Shown here one piece after another: positions 32,587-43,295 of a stretch of 64,000 nt of DNA. Position numbers and translations under genes: made by a program. Under the pieces are notes generated by a model that saw nothing but the letters and a program-made list of their open reading frames with translations, made no database searches and was not told the origin of the DNA. Each line of letters begins with the position of its first letter. Within the stretch, counting starts at the first letter, position 1. Source of the stretch: Tuctoria greenei (taxonomy: Eukaryota; Streptophyta; Magnoliopsida; Poales; Poaceae); the NCBI GenBank assembly GCA_036927565.1, contig JAYESD010000001.1:11532001-11596000 (forward strand), in the 5' to 3' direction.

Positions 32587-35500
32587 ATGGAGTTGGGTCT
32601 CCGCGAGAGTCGTTTGAAGACCGAAGGTGACTTGAAGAAGGTCCGGGCCCTCATGGGATGGTCCCCGGACTTCTTCAACCGTCTGGTCCGTGCCAGAAGA
32701 GAGCTCCCGTTCGAGAAGGAGCACGCCGGTGAGATGGTGTACTTCTCTCCGTACGCCATGGTGGAATTGATCCCACCTTTTTCCTCCTTTTTCATGATGC
32801 TGCTAGACTTTTATGGTCTGCAGCTATACTACCTTGGCCCCCACTCCATTCTTCTTGTGTCTATCTTCGTCCACTTCTGTGAAATGTGGGTGGGCATCCC
32901 CCCCTGCATTGAACTTTTCCGGACCTTCTTCACCGTCCATACCACCGGTAGGAGTAATGAGTATCTTGGCTTCTAATACTTCGTGAAGCGCAAGAAGTGC
33001 CCATTCAAGTACCTCCGGTCGTTTCCCTCTGAAAAGTGAGATGATTGTAAGAAGGACTGGATAGTCATCCGGGTGGAGGAGCACGAGAAGCTGGAGCTGC
33101 CCGAAGGCCTCCCCAACATCGACACTGCAGTCTGGAGTGAAGCTCCGGTGCTGTCGGGTGCCTTCAACCCTGCTCTAACCAGGATCTGCCAGTGCGTGGA
33201 GGGAGGATTAACTCCTCAGGCGGTATTTTGCAACTTCCTGGTCAACAGGTGGGCACCGCTGAAGAGGAGAGAAAAACTCGCTTGGGCCCTCAACAGCGTG
33301 ATGGAAGACGACCAGGTCGAGACCGGACTGAAGTCCGACATGGCAAGGGCAACCTTGGAGTTACATCTCAAAAAGTTCCAGCACGGCATCGACGATGCGT
33401 GAGATGACTTGACCCTGCCATCAGCCTTTCTCCCTCTGAACGTGGAAGTAGAGTTCAGCAGGGAGCTCCAACGGACGATGCCGGTGCTTGACGACCTTGG
33501 TGTCGTCGAGAGAAGATTGACCTCCAGGGTGGTGATCCCTGGGGCTTCCGAAGGTGGTTCCGACCCTGCCCCGAAGCCAAGGATCGAAGTCGTCGGCAAG
33601 GGCAAGGAACCGGCGGACGAACCCTTGAGCCGGAAGAGGAAACTGCAGCATGCCGACGGAAGGTCCGTCAGGCCTGCAACCTCTGCATCAGCTCTTTCTC
33701 CCCGGAGGGGGAGGTCTTCTACAACTGTGGCGACTGTACCGGCAGTGGCATCTTCCTGGGGTGCTAGCTCCGGGCATGCGACTCCATCACCAGGGCAAGT
33801 TGAGGCCTCTAGGTCCGGAGGTCCTTCCCGGTCGAGGAGGGCCTCGACTAAGGAAGTGCTCGTGACTGCAACGAGTTTCGGGGGGGCTTCCAGAGCTTCC
33901 ACGCCGGCGGCGGCTATGGTCAGCCCAGAACGCCCGGGAAAGAGGTTCCGCGCAAGGTGGTGCGGAAGCTTCCCGAGGTAATTTTTAATCTTTACCTCAG
34001 ATAGTTGTTTTTTGTAGTAACTGTTTTTTTAAATTTCTTCATCCTTCATCTGCAGCGTTCCCAAGAATAGGAGTGAGGCTCCACCCTCAGCCACAACACC
34101 TGAAGTTGTGAGGGCGGAAGCCTCTGCTCCTGTCCCGGTGCCGCCCCAAGTGGTGGCTGAAGCTGCGGCAGCTCCGGCGCCAGCTGTCGTGGTCATGGAC
34201 CTCGACTCATCCCCCGAGACTCCCGTGGTAGCGCCGGACCACGGGAGAGAAGATGCACCAGCGGCACCTGCCCCGGAGGTTGAAGCTCCGGGTTTGGGTG
34301 CTGAGATGATGGAAGCTTCGGCTGTTGAGCCGGAGGAAGCAATAATTCCGGCCCCAGAGTCGGAAATTGTTGAAGCCACAACGGTTGAGCAGGAGGTAAT
34401 TGAAGTCCCGGCGTGCGCGCGGATGTTGAGGATGTCCCCGCGGTTGGGTCGGGTACCTCTGAAGCACCGGCCGCAGAGGCGGTCGTTGCTGGAGCTCCGG
34501 CCGTAGGGCCGGTTGATGTTGAAGACCTTCTGGCTCTCGAGCCGGTTGCCGTTGAAGCTCTGGCCGCAGGGCCGGCTGTTGTTGAAGATCTTCCGGCGCT
34601 TGAGCCGGTCGTTGCGAAGGTGTCAGCGCTCGAGCCCCCAGTAGAGGAGGTGCCCAGGCCGGAGCCAGAAGCAGTTCCTACTCCAGGAGTGACGACGCCG
34701 GAGGTACCCGCGGCTGAGCCGGAGTGCTCTGATGAAGTCACTGGCCCCCTGCCCGAGGGGACGAACGAAGATCTGGCGGCTGGTCCTTCGGAACCACTTC
34801 CGGAGGTCGGAACTTCATTAGTGGGACCCTCCTTGATGGCGACTGAGGCCATCCTGGAGGACGGCCCTGGTGCCGTGGAGGCTCAGAGGACCACTCTTGT
34901 GGAGTGAGACCCAATTTTTGTAACTGAAAACCCACTGGAACCAGCGGAGGAGACCCCAGCAGGTCCGGATCCTATCCCGTTGTCATTGTCTATTGACAAC
35001 GCCTGCTCCAGTCTGCGTCAAGTTCAGCTGGCATTCTTCCACGACAGCAAGGCTCTTGAAGAGGAGCGCCAAACCCTTAGGATGTGGCGTAATCGGCTTT
35101 ACTTCGAGACCAAGCTGGCGCAGTCAAGGCTAGCAGATGACAAAGAATGGATCAAGCAAGAGAAGGTCCGCCTGGAGTACTGGGTCAAGGTATTGGATGA
35201 CAGGGAGAGCTTGACTCGTGCCCTCGACGCTCAATCCTGGGCCATTTATGAGCAGACCAAAACAGCTAATAGTGCGGCTAATGAACGCCAAGAAAGGCTT
35301 GAGGCCATTAACACTACTCTCATCAAGCGCCGGGAGGCACTTGAGGAGAGGGAGAAAAGGCTCGAAGATGAAGAGCAGAAACTCCTAGAGCTGTGGGATG
35401 ACGTCTTGAGGAGGGAGGAGGAGCTCACCGAAAAGGTGGCTCTGGCTGACAAGGGCCTCGAAGAGCGCGCCAAGAAATTGGAAGAGCGCTGCGCTGAGGA

Positions 35501-36134
35501 GGAGGAGGAGAAGGCCTGGGTGCGAGGGCAGGAACTCTATGAGCAAGAGTGTGCCATCGCTGCCAGGGAGAAGAAAGTAAGGGGCAGGGAGAAGGACCTG
35601 GTTGACCGTCGGAACAAGATCCACCTCCGGGAGGAGGAGCTCGGAAAACTCGAGAAGCGAGTTGCTGAAAAGATTCAGCAAAACGCCAAAGAAGTTGAGC
35701 GCCTCGCTCGCGAGAATTCTGAACTGGTGGCGGCCAAAAGATCCTTGGAAGAACTGAAGGGCTTGAGGTCTGCGGACCCCCTACAGGTTTGGGAGTTCCT
35801 GGGCAAGGCCAACGACGCGTTGACACCGATGGGCTTCAGTCCCTTGCGTCCGGATGATCCGGAGCCGGAGCCGGACCTAGCATTGCAAGCGCTGAGCTCG
35901 ACGGGTGGCAAACACTCCAAGGTGGGCGACGTCATCGCGGACCAGTTGGTGGTTGAGGGGCAATCCCTGGCAAAGAATGTCGCAGAGTATGTGCTGACGT
36001 GCTACACCAGCCGAAATCCCCAATTCCCTCTGGACCCGGTGCTTGAAGGTCCCGTCGAAGAAGAAGGTGAAGCCGCCCGAGCCAATGTGTCAGAGGTTGC
36101 TCAGAAGGTCGCCCAGTTCTTCCATAGGGTCTAG
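32587..36134 (+). pseudogene. Gypsy-2 antisense gene (Tat aORF)
   Basis: Same gene as at 9799-13128 and the best preserved at its 3' end. The start at 32587 (MELGLRESRLKTEG) aligns with the other copies. The Transposase_28-like N-terminus runs to about 33000. Stops occur at about 32976, 33040 and 33400. A nuclear-type basic patch (SRKRKL) lies near 33630. An intron of 78 bp is inferred at 33978-34055. Then comes a Val/Glu/Pro-rich region with a frameshift near 34420, TGA near 34905, and an uninterrupted 384-codon coiled-coil frame (34980-36134) rich in KLEERCAEEEEEK-type heptads, ending SEVAQKVAQFFHRV. I infer a structural or nuclear role; no enzyme motif is seen. Confidence 0.83.
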
Positions 36135-37454
36135 GACCATCTCCGTAGCTCCCACTTGTATTCTCTCTTTTTCTTCCTCAATTTTGTAATCCCTTGTCTC
36201 CAGATGAATGAAATCCCCAAATTTTTGTGAATTTCACTTTTTGTCTTCAACACTTTTGTCTTCACTTGCCCCCCTGGTAAATGTACACAATTTGATTGTG
36301 AACATGTACCAAGAGGATATTGTGTTTTGTTGAAGACTCATTTGCTTCGAACTTGTAGAGTGTAGGTCCGAAGTCTTCGATAGTGAAGGCCCCCTGAGGT
36401 TGCCGGAGCTTAGAAGCTCCGGCATTGTCTATCGTCGGAGCTTAGTAGCTCCGGTAATAGTCCCTATCAACACGTTGAGCATCGATAGTTAGTCCTCCAG
36501 GGTGTCGGAGCTTAGTAGTTCCGGCAGTGACCTTTACCAACGTGTAGTTTGTTGGCAGCAGACTCCGCTTGTGGGGTCTTCTCACCAACTTTTATTTTGT
36601 GTCGACGGCTGGCCCCCCTAGCTTTACCGGAGCTTGGTTGCTCCGGTGATGCTCATTTTCAATGTTTAATATCGATTACAAGCCACCTAGGGGGAGTCGG
36701 AGCTTTGTTAGCTCCGGCTTTTCTCCATCAATGTGGATTCTTCATTTTTCCTGCACACTGAAGCCAAGAAAAATAGTAAAATTCGCTCCATGCCTATAAC
36801 TTCGTCGTGGCTTACGATTCCCAAGAAAGTTTTAGGTCAAACACAATTCTGAATACAACTGAATGCGTTGCCTTCTTTCTTCCAGATCCAATTGTACTTG
36901 GACCCGCCTTACTATGGCCTGCCGGGGTGTAGGTAGAGTGGCATACTTAGGGTGCTTGACCAGGCTAAGTCGATAGCACACTCCGGTCCTAGATTGGCTT
37001 GGCGGCATTCAGGCGAGTGGGCCATGAACAATATTTGAATCCAAAAGAATTGACAATACAGCTCGAATCGTATATGAACTGGTCGAACTAAAATTTCTTA
37101 AGAATTGCACAACTTTGCTATATACAAGAAAGAGAAAAATAAAAAATGTTGAACCTGTACAAAATAAATGCACGTGGAGTCTGTTTCACATGAAGATGTC
37201 TTTCATTATAGGTCCGGGGTACAGGGGAAACAAGTACACTCTTAGGGTACGGAACCAGGCTAAGCGTGTTTAATTTCTCGTTTGACCCACGGTAGCTAGC
37301 CACACTTTTAGTCCTGAGACTGCGACAAGTGTTGCATGAACTTTGCGGACCTTCCGGGAAAGGTCCGGGTCTTCTCCCGGAGGAACTACCCGACTCTGTA
37401 CAATGACTCTATAACATACACCTCAAGTTACTACAGACTCACCTCCGTGATATT
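36135..37454. other. Gypsy-2 convergent spacer with hairpin array
   Basis: Non-coding. From 36390 to 36720 there are five copies of a CGGAGCTTAGTAGCTCCGG-like inverted repeat at about 60-80 bp spacing, with TATCGATAG/GTTGAGCATCGATAG between them. It lies where the plus-strand antisense gene and the minus-strand pol end toward each other. Confidence 0.7.
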
Positions 37455-38815
37455 GAGTGTAGAACTTACGGAGGTGCTCAATGTTCCAAGGATTTGGGAG
37501 AGGTGTCCCATCCTCGGTAGACAAGTGAAGGCTTCTGGGACGGGATACTTTAATCACTCGGAAGGGTCCCTCCCAGCTGGGGGAGAGTTTGTTTAACCCT
37601 TCTCTGGATTGTATTCTCCGTAGCACCAGATCGCCTTCCTCGAGCTGTCGGTTGTGTACATGCCGCTGATGATAGCGCCGAAGGGCTTGGCGGTATCGGG
37701 CATTCCGAACAGCTGCTTGGCACCTTCCCTCCTCAAGGAGTTCTAGGTCTTTACGTCGGAGCTAGTCCTGCGTGGCTTCGTCGAAGGTCCGGACCCGGAG
37801 TGACTCCAAGGTGATTTTCGGTGGAAGGATTGCTTCAGCTCCATACACCAGGAAGAAGGGTGTCTCTCCAGTTGACCGGTTTGGAGTTGTCCTGTTGGCC
37901 CATAAAGTGGGCGGAAGCTCTTCAATCCAGTTGGCTCCATGTTTTTTCAAGCGCTCATAGGTGCGCGTTTTGAGTCCTTTAAGGATTTCAGCATTTGCTC
38001 TCTCGGCTTGGCCATTGCTTGCTGGGTGAGCTACGAAGGTGTAGCAAACTTGAATGCCGAGGTCTTCGCAATATCCTTGAAATGCAGAGCTTGTGAATTG
38101 GGTCCCATTATTAGTGATGATTTTTGTTTGGGACTCCAAATCTGCATACAATGGACTGCAAAAAGTTGATAGCAGATTGCTTGTTGATTGTCACAACTGG
38201 AGTTGCTTCCGGCCACTTGGTGAACTTGTCAATGGCAACGTACAGGAACTTGTAACCTCTGACGGCTCTTGGGAAAGGTCCCAAGATGTCCATCCCCCAC
38301 ACAGCGAAGGGCCATGTAGGAGGTATCATTTGTAGGGGCTGAGCTGGTGTGTGAATTTGCTTTGCATGAAATTTACATGCTTCGCATTTCTTCACCAGCT
38401 CAGTTGCATCCTGGAGTGTTGTAGGCCAGTAGAAGCCATGCCGAAAGGCTTTACCAACCAGCGTGCGGGAAGACGCGTGGTTCCCACACTCGCCTCCATG
38501 GATTTCTGCGAGGAGCTCGCAACCTTCTTCCCTGCATTAGGATGCCATTGGCACCGCGCCGGTAGAGATCCCCTTCTACCAACGTGTATCTTTTAGCCAA
38601 TCTGACTAACCGGTCAGCGGATACATCATCGTCAGGAAGGATGTTGTCTTTCAAGTAGTTCCAGATCTCCGAGATCCATGCATCAGAACTAACTTGAGCA
38701 TTTGAGTCTTGTGTGCTGGGTTGCTCGGAGCTTCCGGCAGCACCTACGACCCTTGATGGCTGCCATGGTAACAGGGCCATTGGGACCGTCAGCTTCGGGA
38801 TGCTGATCTCGCCCC
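37455..38815 (-). pseudogene. Gypsy-2 integrase, second catalytic Asp changed
   Basis: Core motifs are GMDILGPFP (first Asp), ITNNGTQFTS near 38110 where the second catalytic Asp should be, and GQAERANAEI (Glu). The Asp is Asn in this copy. Frameshifts near 38130 and 38500 split it, and the zinc region is damaged. The usual stop after KFY is lost and the frame runs to 37423. Confidence 0.87.
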
Positions 38816-39629
38816 CTTTGCTCAGTTCGGCAGGCTGGGCTGTGGGTTTTGACAACCTCCGGACAAAAGTTCCGTCAGGAGCCGGAGCTCCGGTTGACGC
38901 TTTCGTCGAGAGTTCGTCGACTTCAGCATTGTGGAAATGTTGTACATGGTGAAGATCTAGGACTTCAAAGTCCTTCTGAAGCCTCTGGACTTCAAGGAGG
39001 TAAGCAGCTAGCTGGAGATTGTTGCAGGAGCATTCACCCTTCACTTGCTTAATGATGAGCTGTGAATCTCCCTTGACCAGCAGTTGCTTGACACCGTATG
39101 ACAGTGCCACCCTTAGTCCGTAAATGAGTGCTTCATATTCCGCCATATTGTTGGTCGCCTTGAAGTCAAGGTGTACCATGTATTTTACCTTCTCTCCGGT
39201 TGGTGCGAGGAGAAGGATTCCAGCTCCGGCCCCCTGCTTTTGCATGGAGCCGTCGAAGTAGAGGTTCCAGTGAGGCTCGGTGAAGACCGGAGCCTTGTGT
39301 TTTGGCTTCTGCTCGCTGGGGCCCCCAGGGTTTGATGGAGAGGGAGTCCATTCCGCCATGAAGTCTGCCAATGCTTGACTCTTGATTGCTTGCCTTGAAA
39401 TGAATTCGAGATCGAATTCGGCCAATTCCGCTGCCCACTTTGCAATATTCCCAGTTGAGTTGGGATTATGCAAGATTGCTCGAAGTGGGTAAGAAGTCAC
39501 CACTGAGATCTTGTGAGCTTGGAAATAATGGCGAAGCTTCCTGGAGGCAATAAGAACTGCATAGAACAGCTTATGCACCTCTATGTATCGAGTCTTGGCG
39601 TCATGAAGTACTTCACTAATGAAGTACAC
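38816..39629 (-). pseudogene. Gypsy-2 RNase H region (first RNase H C-part, second RNase H)
   Basis: One open frame (38451-39629) carries VYFISEVLHDAKTRYIEV of the first RNase H, then the complete second RNase H: LYFDGSMQKQG, NNMAEYEALIYGL, VKGDSQLIIKQ and the following Glu/Asp-containing NAEVDELSTK. The usual acidic residues of the second domain are readable here, unlike in gypsy-1 and gypsy-3. Confidence 0.87.
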
Positions 39630-40985
39630 TGGGCGCTGGATGGTCCGGACACTCCCGGAGGGGCCCGAAGCTTCCTCTTCATTGATCCGGATCCTCTCGG
39701 AGGGGTCCAGATTTTCTTCGGGGACTTCCGGGTCCTTGCTGGAGGAACCTGGAGCTTCTTCAGAAGAGACCTGGGCCCTCCCAGAGGGGTCTGGGTCTTC
39801 TGAAGTAACTTATTGTGGATTCAAGTCTGGGAGATGGGACCCAAACTCGCTTTCAGGAACCTCCAGACCCTCCTGAATGGGTCTGGACTCCTGTGTATGG
39901 GATGGTTCTGGTCTCTCCGCAACCAGGACCATACTGACGACTTCGTCAGTGGCTGAAATGTAAAGCAGCAAAGGCTCACCAGGGTTCGGAGCTACCAGAA
40001 TTGGTAGGGTGGTGAGGAGTTGTTTTAGCTCCTGGAACGCCTTTTCTGCTTCTTCAGACCATTGGAATGGTCCGGACTTCCTTAATAACTTGAAGAAGGG
40101 GAGTGCCCGTTTCGCCAGTCTTGAAATGAACCGGCGGAGGGCTGCTAGACATCCAGTTAGCTTTTGGACATCTTTGATGCGGGCTGGTGGCCGCATGTCT
40201 TCAATGGCTTTGATCTTCGCCGGATTAGCTTCTATGCCCCGGTGACTTACCAGGAGACCAAGAAGTTTTCCGAAGCTAACCCCAAAGACACACTTGTCTG
40301 GATTTAGCTTTGTGCGGGTGACTTGCAGCTTGTCGAAGACAGCCTGCAAGGTGTCAAGGAGTGACTCCTTGTTCTTGACCTTGACCACGATGTCGTCGAC
40401 GTACACTTCCACTATGTCTCTAATGAGTTCTTCAAAGGTTTTGTACATAGCTCGTACAAAGGTTGAAGCTGCATTCTTGAGACCAAATGGCATGGCTGTA
40501 TAATAGTACAATCCATCTACTGTGATGAAAGAGGTATGCTCTTCATCTTCCCTAGACATTCTGATTTGATGATACCCAGAATATGCGTCTAGGAAACACA
40601 GTAATTCACACCCGGAGGTGGAATCCACTATCTTATCTATTCTAGGTAATGGGAATGGATCTTTTGGACATGCCTTATTTAGTGTTGTGTAGTCGATACA
40701 CATCTGAATCTTCCCGCCGGCCTTGGGCACAACGACTGGGTTTGCCAGCTATTTTGGATGGAAGACTTCTCAGATGAATCCAGCTTCGAGCAACTTCTTC
40801 ACTTCTTGTCGAATGAAGTTCTGTCGCTCTACGGATTGCTTCCGAGGCTTCTGATGCACAGGCCGGGCGTCGGGGTAGATCTTCAGATTGTGCTCAATCA
40901 CTTCCCTGGGGATCCCAGGAATTTGTGACGTTTGCCAGGAAAACAAGTCGACATTAGCTCGGAGGAAAGCGATGAGCGCGAGTTC
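39630..40985 (-). pseudogene. Gypsy-2 reverse transcriptase and split first RNase H
   Basis: RT is open from 40730 to 39810: CIDYTTLNKACPKDPFPLP, FLDAYSGYHQIRMS, AMPFGLKNAAST and VEVYVDDIVVKVK (catalytic YVDD near 40390). Upstream, TGA near 40772 and TAG near 40750 interrupt LEAGFI-EVFHPK-LANPV. The polyprotein TAG is at 40986-40988. After LLLYISATDEVV the 'PSGRVR'-type linker (39630-39870) is frame-shifted. Confidence 0.88.
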
Positions 40986-41623
40986 CTATTTGTCGTTCAA
41001 TCCCCCCGATATGCGGGTGGTCTGAGCGGCATCGGAACCGATTTGGACGACTTTGACGGGAATGTTGGTGTCGTCGCTTGGCTGCACACGAGGTGCAGAA
41101 GTCGAAGCTCCGCCCGGAGGTCATGAGTTGAAAGCCTTGATACCGTGTGAGTGCGTCGTGCCCCGAAGGGCAACGACGCCACTTGCTGTGATGCAACACG
41201 TCTCCTGTTGTTGGAAACGTGCAGACCAAGTCTGCCAGACAAGGTCCATCGCTGCGACGGGGCCCGTCCTGAAGGAGGAGGACCTTGGTTGTTGATGCGG
41301 TCAGCTGCTGCTGCAACCAAGTGTTCCACATCGGCCCTCCACTGCTCCATTGCATCCCGGGATGCGTCCGGAGGTGGTGGGCGCTAAAGAAGAGCACGTG
41401 CTGCATGAAGCGCGTGTTCTGGGTTGTCAAGATTCGCAGATGCAGTGATTGACGCCGGTGCACCATCGCGTTGTCCAGCTTGATTTGCTGGTGGAGGCGG
41501 CGGTGGTGGAAGTGTGACTCCTGCTGGAACCATGGTTCCTGCTGGTGGCTGCATATTGGAGGGATTACTCCCAACAGCTTGAACAGCGGGATGATCATTG
41601 GATGATCCAGCGGCTGAGTTCAC
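40986..41623 (-). pseudogene. Gypsy-2 gag N-terminus fused by deletion to protease end
   Basis: Starts MVNSAAGSSNDHP at 41623. The first conserved block (MEQWRADVEHLVAAAADRINN, 41350) is present after a stop. Near 41105 the sequence jumps from RLSTHDLRAEL of gag to the last 30 or so codons of protease. Compared with gypsy-1 about 1.8 kb is missing, with the capsid fold, zinc knuckle and the whole protease active site. This copy could only have moved with proteins from another element. Confidence 0.85.
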
Positions 41624-41662
41624 CATTCTTGAAATCTCTGGGCCCCTACCTGGCACGCTAAC

Positions 41663-42525
41663 TGTCGGTGGTTTTGATCCGGCAGATCTCCCGACACTAC
41701 TAAAGTGTTAGAGGAGTTTGAGGTTTGGTATGGGCGCACGGAGATTCCAGAAGGTGAGATGTCGAGTGACACAAGGGAAACGAAGATTTATGTGGTTCGG
41801 GCCGCCTGAGCGTAATACCCTACTTCATGGGGTGTGTTGGTGTTGTATTGGATGTATGAGCTCAACGTCAGTTGAGAGTGTAAAGTCAGCGTGTCTCCCG
41901 AGAGTGTGTCCTATGTATCGTCGGCCTGTCCTTTTATAGTACAAGGGCAGGCCGTTACAAGTTAGCCTGGCCCGACATGTGGCCCCGGCGGTTACTGATA
42001 TTAATACACATTCAACACATTTAATTGCCCTTAATGACCGAGTTATGGGCTTTGACAGCACCGTTACTAGTAATTAAGGTCGTCAGATCGTGTGTCATTA
42101 ATATAGTATTAATGACACTGGATCGGGTCTTGAAGTCCTTGATTCCCCTTTGAAGATCCTGAGCCGTTGTGGAGTCTTCCGGAGGTTAGAGGCTGAAGAT
42201 CCGACGGTTGGACACGTGGCAGCGCCGGAGCACACTGTGGGGAACAGATAGGTCTGGTGTTACCCGACACGTGTCAGTTTCGGAGCTTCCCTCGGTCTGG
42301 GTTAGGTCCGAGGGTGCCATTTCGGTACATAGCCCGGAGCTCCCCCCTTGTGGGCGGTAGCTCCGGTTTGATAGTACACGTGGCGACCCTGGGACTAACC
42401 ATGTTGGAGAAGCGGATCCGGTTATGTCTGACATGTGGGCCTCCGAAGGTCTTCAAATCAAGTAGATGACTTTCCCTTGAGATCTTTGCAATCCCAAGGA
42501 GTATATGGTACCCAGGGTACCGACA
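41663..42525 (-). repeat. Gypsy-2 5' LTR (right)
   Basis: 863 bp, pairs with 31190-32053. On the minus strand it is followed by the primer site TTAGCGTGCCAGGTA (complement at about 41647-41661). Confidence 0.92.
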
Positions 42526-43012
42526 AGCGCGTTCCACTACCGGTGCAGCCGGAGCCACCGGTACAGCCGGAGCAATCGGCTCAGCCGGAGCAGCCGACCC
42601 ACTCTCCTGCTGCATCATCGCCGGAGGAGGAGGAGGAGGAGGAGGAGGAGGAGGAGGAGGAGGAGGAGGAGGACGACGACGACGACGATGATGATGATGA
42701 CGACAATCACGATGGCGACGACGACAGCGACCACCACCATGGTGACGACGACGACGACGAGTCGGAGGAGGACCGCTTCGCGTGGTTTGAGAAGTTAGCA
42801 GAGAGGGCGGAGGAGGCGGGGCCGTAGTATAGTTTTAGGAGTTCTTGTACATATTTCTTTTATAGTTTTAGGAGTTCTTGTACATGTTTAGCTTCAATTC
42901 TGTTCTTGTATATATTTCTTGTGTTTTGTCATATATATGTGTTCATTCGTGTTAATGTATACTGGTGTGTTAGAATTTCTGGATTTCAATCAAGTGAATG
43001 TGCTCTAAATGC

Positions 43013-43290
43013 TCATATGTATATGAGCATTTAGTTAGAATGGTGGATAATTTGAAGTTTGACTTGTTGGAATGCTTTTAAAAAAATTAAAAAAAAATCA
43101 TACATGTATAAAATATTTTGTTCAGTTCGCATTATCTCAGGCGGTTGGTAAGTAATACCTGCCTGAGATAAACATTTTCTCAAGCGGTTATTATGTACCA
43201 ACAGCCTGTGAAGATATTTACTTCTTAATAAATATTCTTGATTAAATATCTTTTCAGGCGGTTGGTAAGTAAAACCCGCGTGAAAAATTC
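43013..43290. repeat. CACTA internal repeats before the transposase
   Basis: A partial copy of the 788-bp unit (about 43013-43100) is followed by three or four CAGGCGGTTGGTAAGTAA/CCGCCTGTGAAG motifs. They end a few bases before the first transposase codons, so the missing 5' end of the transposase has been replaced by repeat DNA. Confidence 0.8.
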
Positions 43291-43295
43291 CTGCC

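Larger units (their letters stand above)
31190..42525 (-). mobile_element. Gypsy-2: Tat-lineage element lacking capsid and protease
   Basis: An 11,336-bp element, gag-pol on the minus strand and antisense gene on the plus. LTRs are at 31190-32053 and 41663-42525, and the target duplication AGCGC at 31185-31189 and 42526-42530. By eye the LTRs differ at about 25-30 sites (roughly 3%), so it is the youngest complete insertion here. It sits inside the CACTA, which sits inside copia-2. A deletion joins the gag N-terminus to the end of protease near 41105. Confidence 0.93.
31097..42827 (+). pseudogene. CACTA accessory gene, copy B, split by gypsy-2
   Basis: Part 1 (31097-31189) encodes MANLPPPSPPRQPPCKR and about 14 more residues. 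Part 2 (42531-42827) is in the same phase and encodes a PVQPE repeat, a run of about 16 Glu, about 11 Asp, then a DHHHGDD region and a short C-terminus ending EEAGP. Gypsy-2 lies between, with an AGCGC duplication. Compared with copy A the middle region of about 80 residues is absent. A TATA-like CATATATAAGG stands about 110 bp upstream. Such acidic tails occur in nuclear and histone-binding proteins, but no function is assigned. Confidence 0.6.

Noticed and set aside
42610..42730. GAG/GAC run as a plain microsatellite
   Set aside because: It is repetitive, but the frame is open from the PVQPE region through to a stop at 42825 and matches the phase of the 31097 exon, so I kept it as the acidic tail of a gene.
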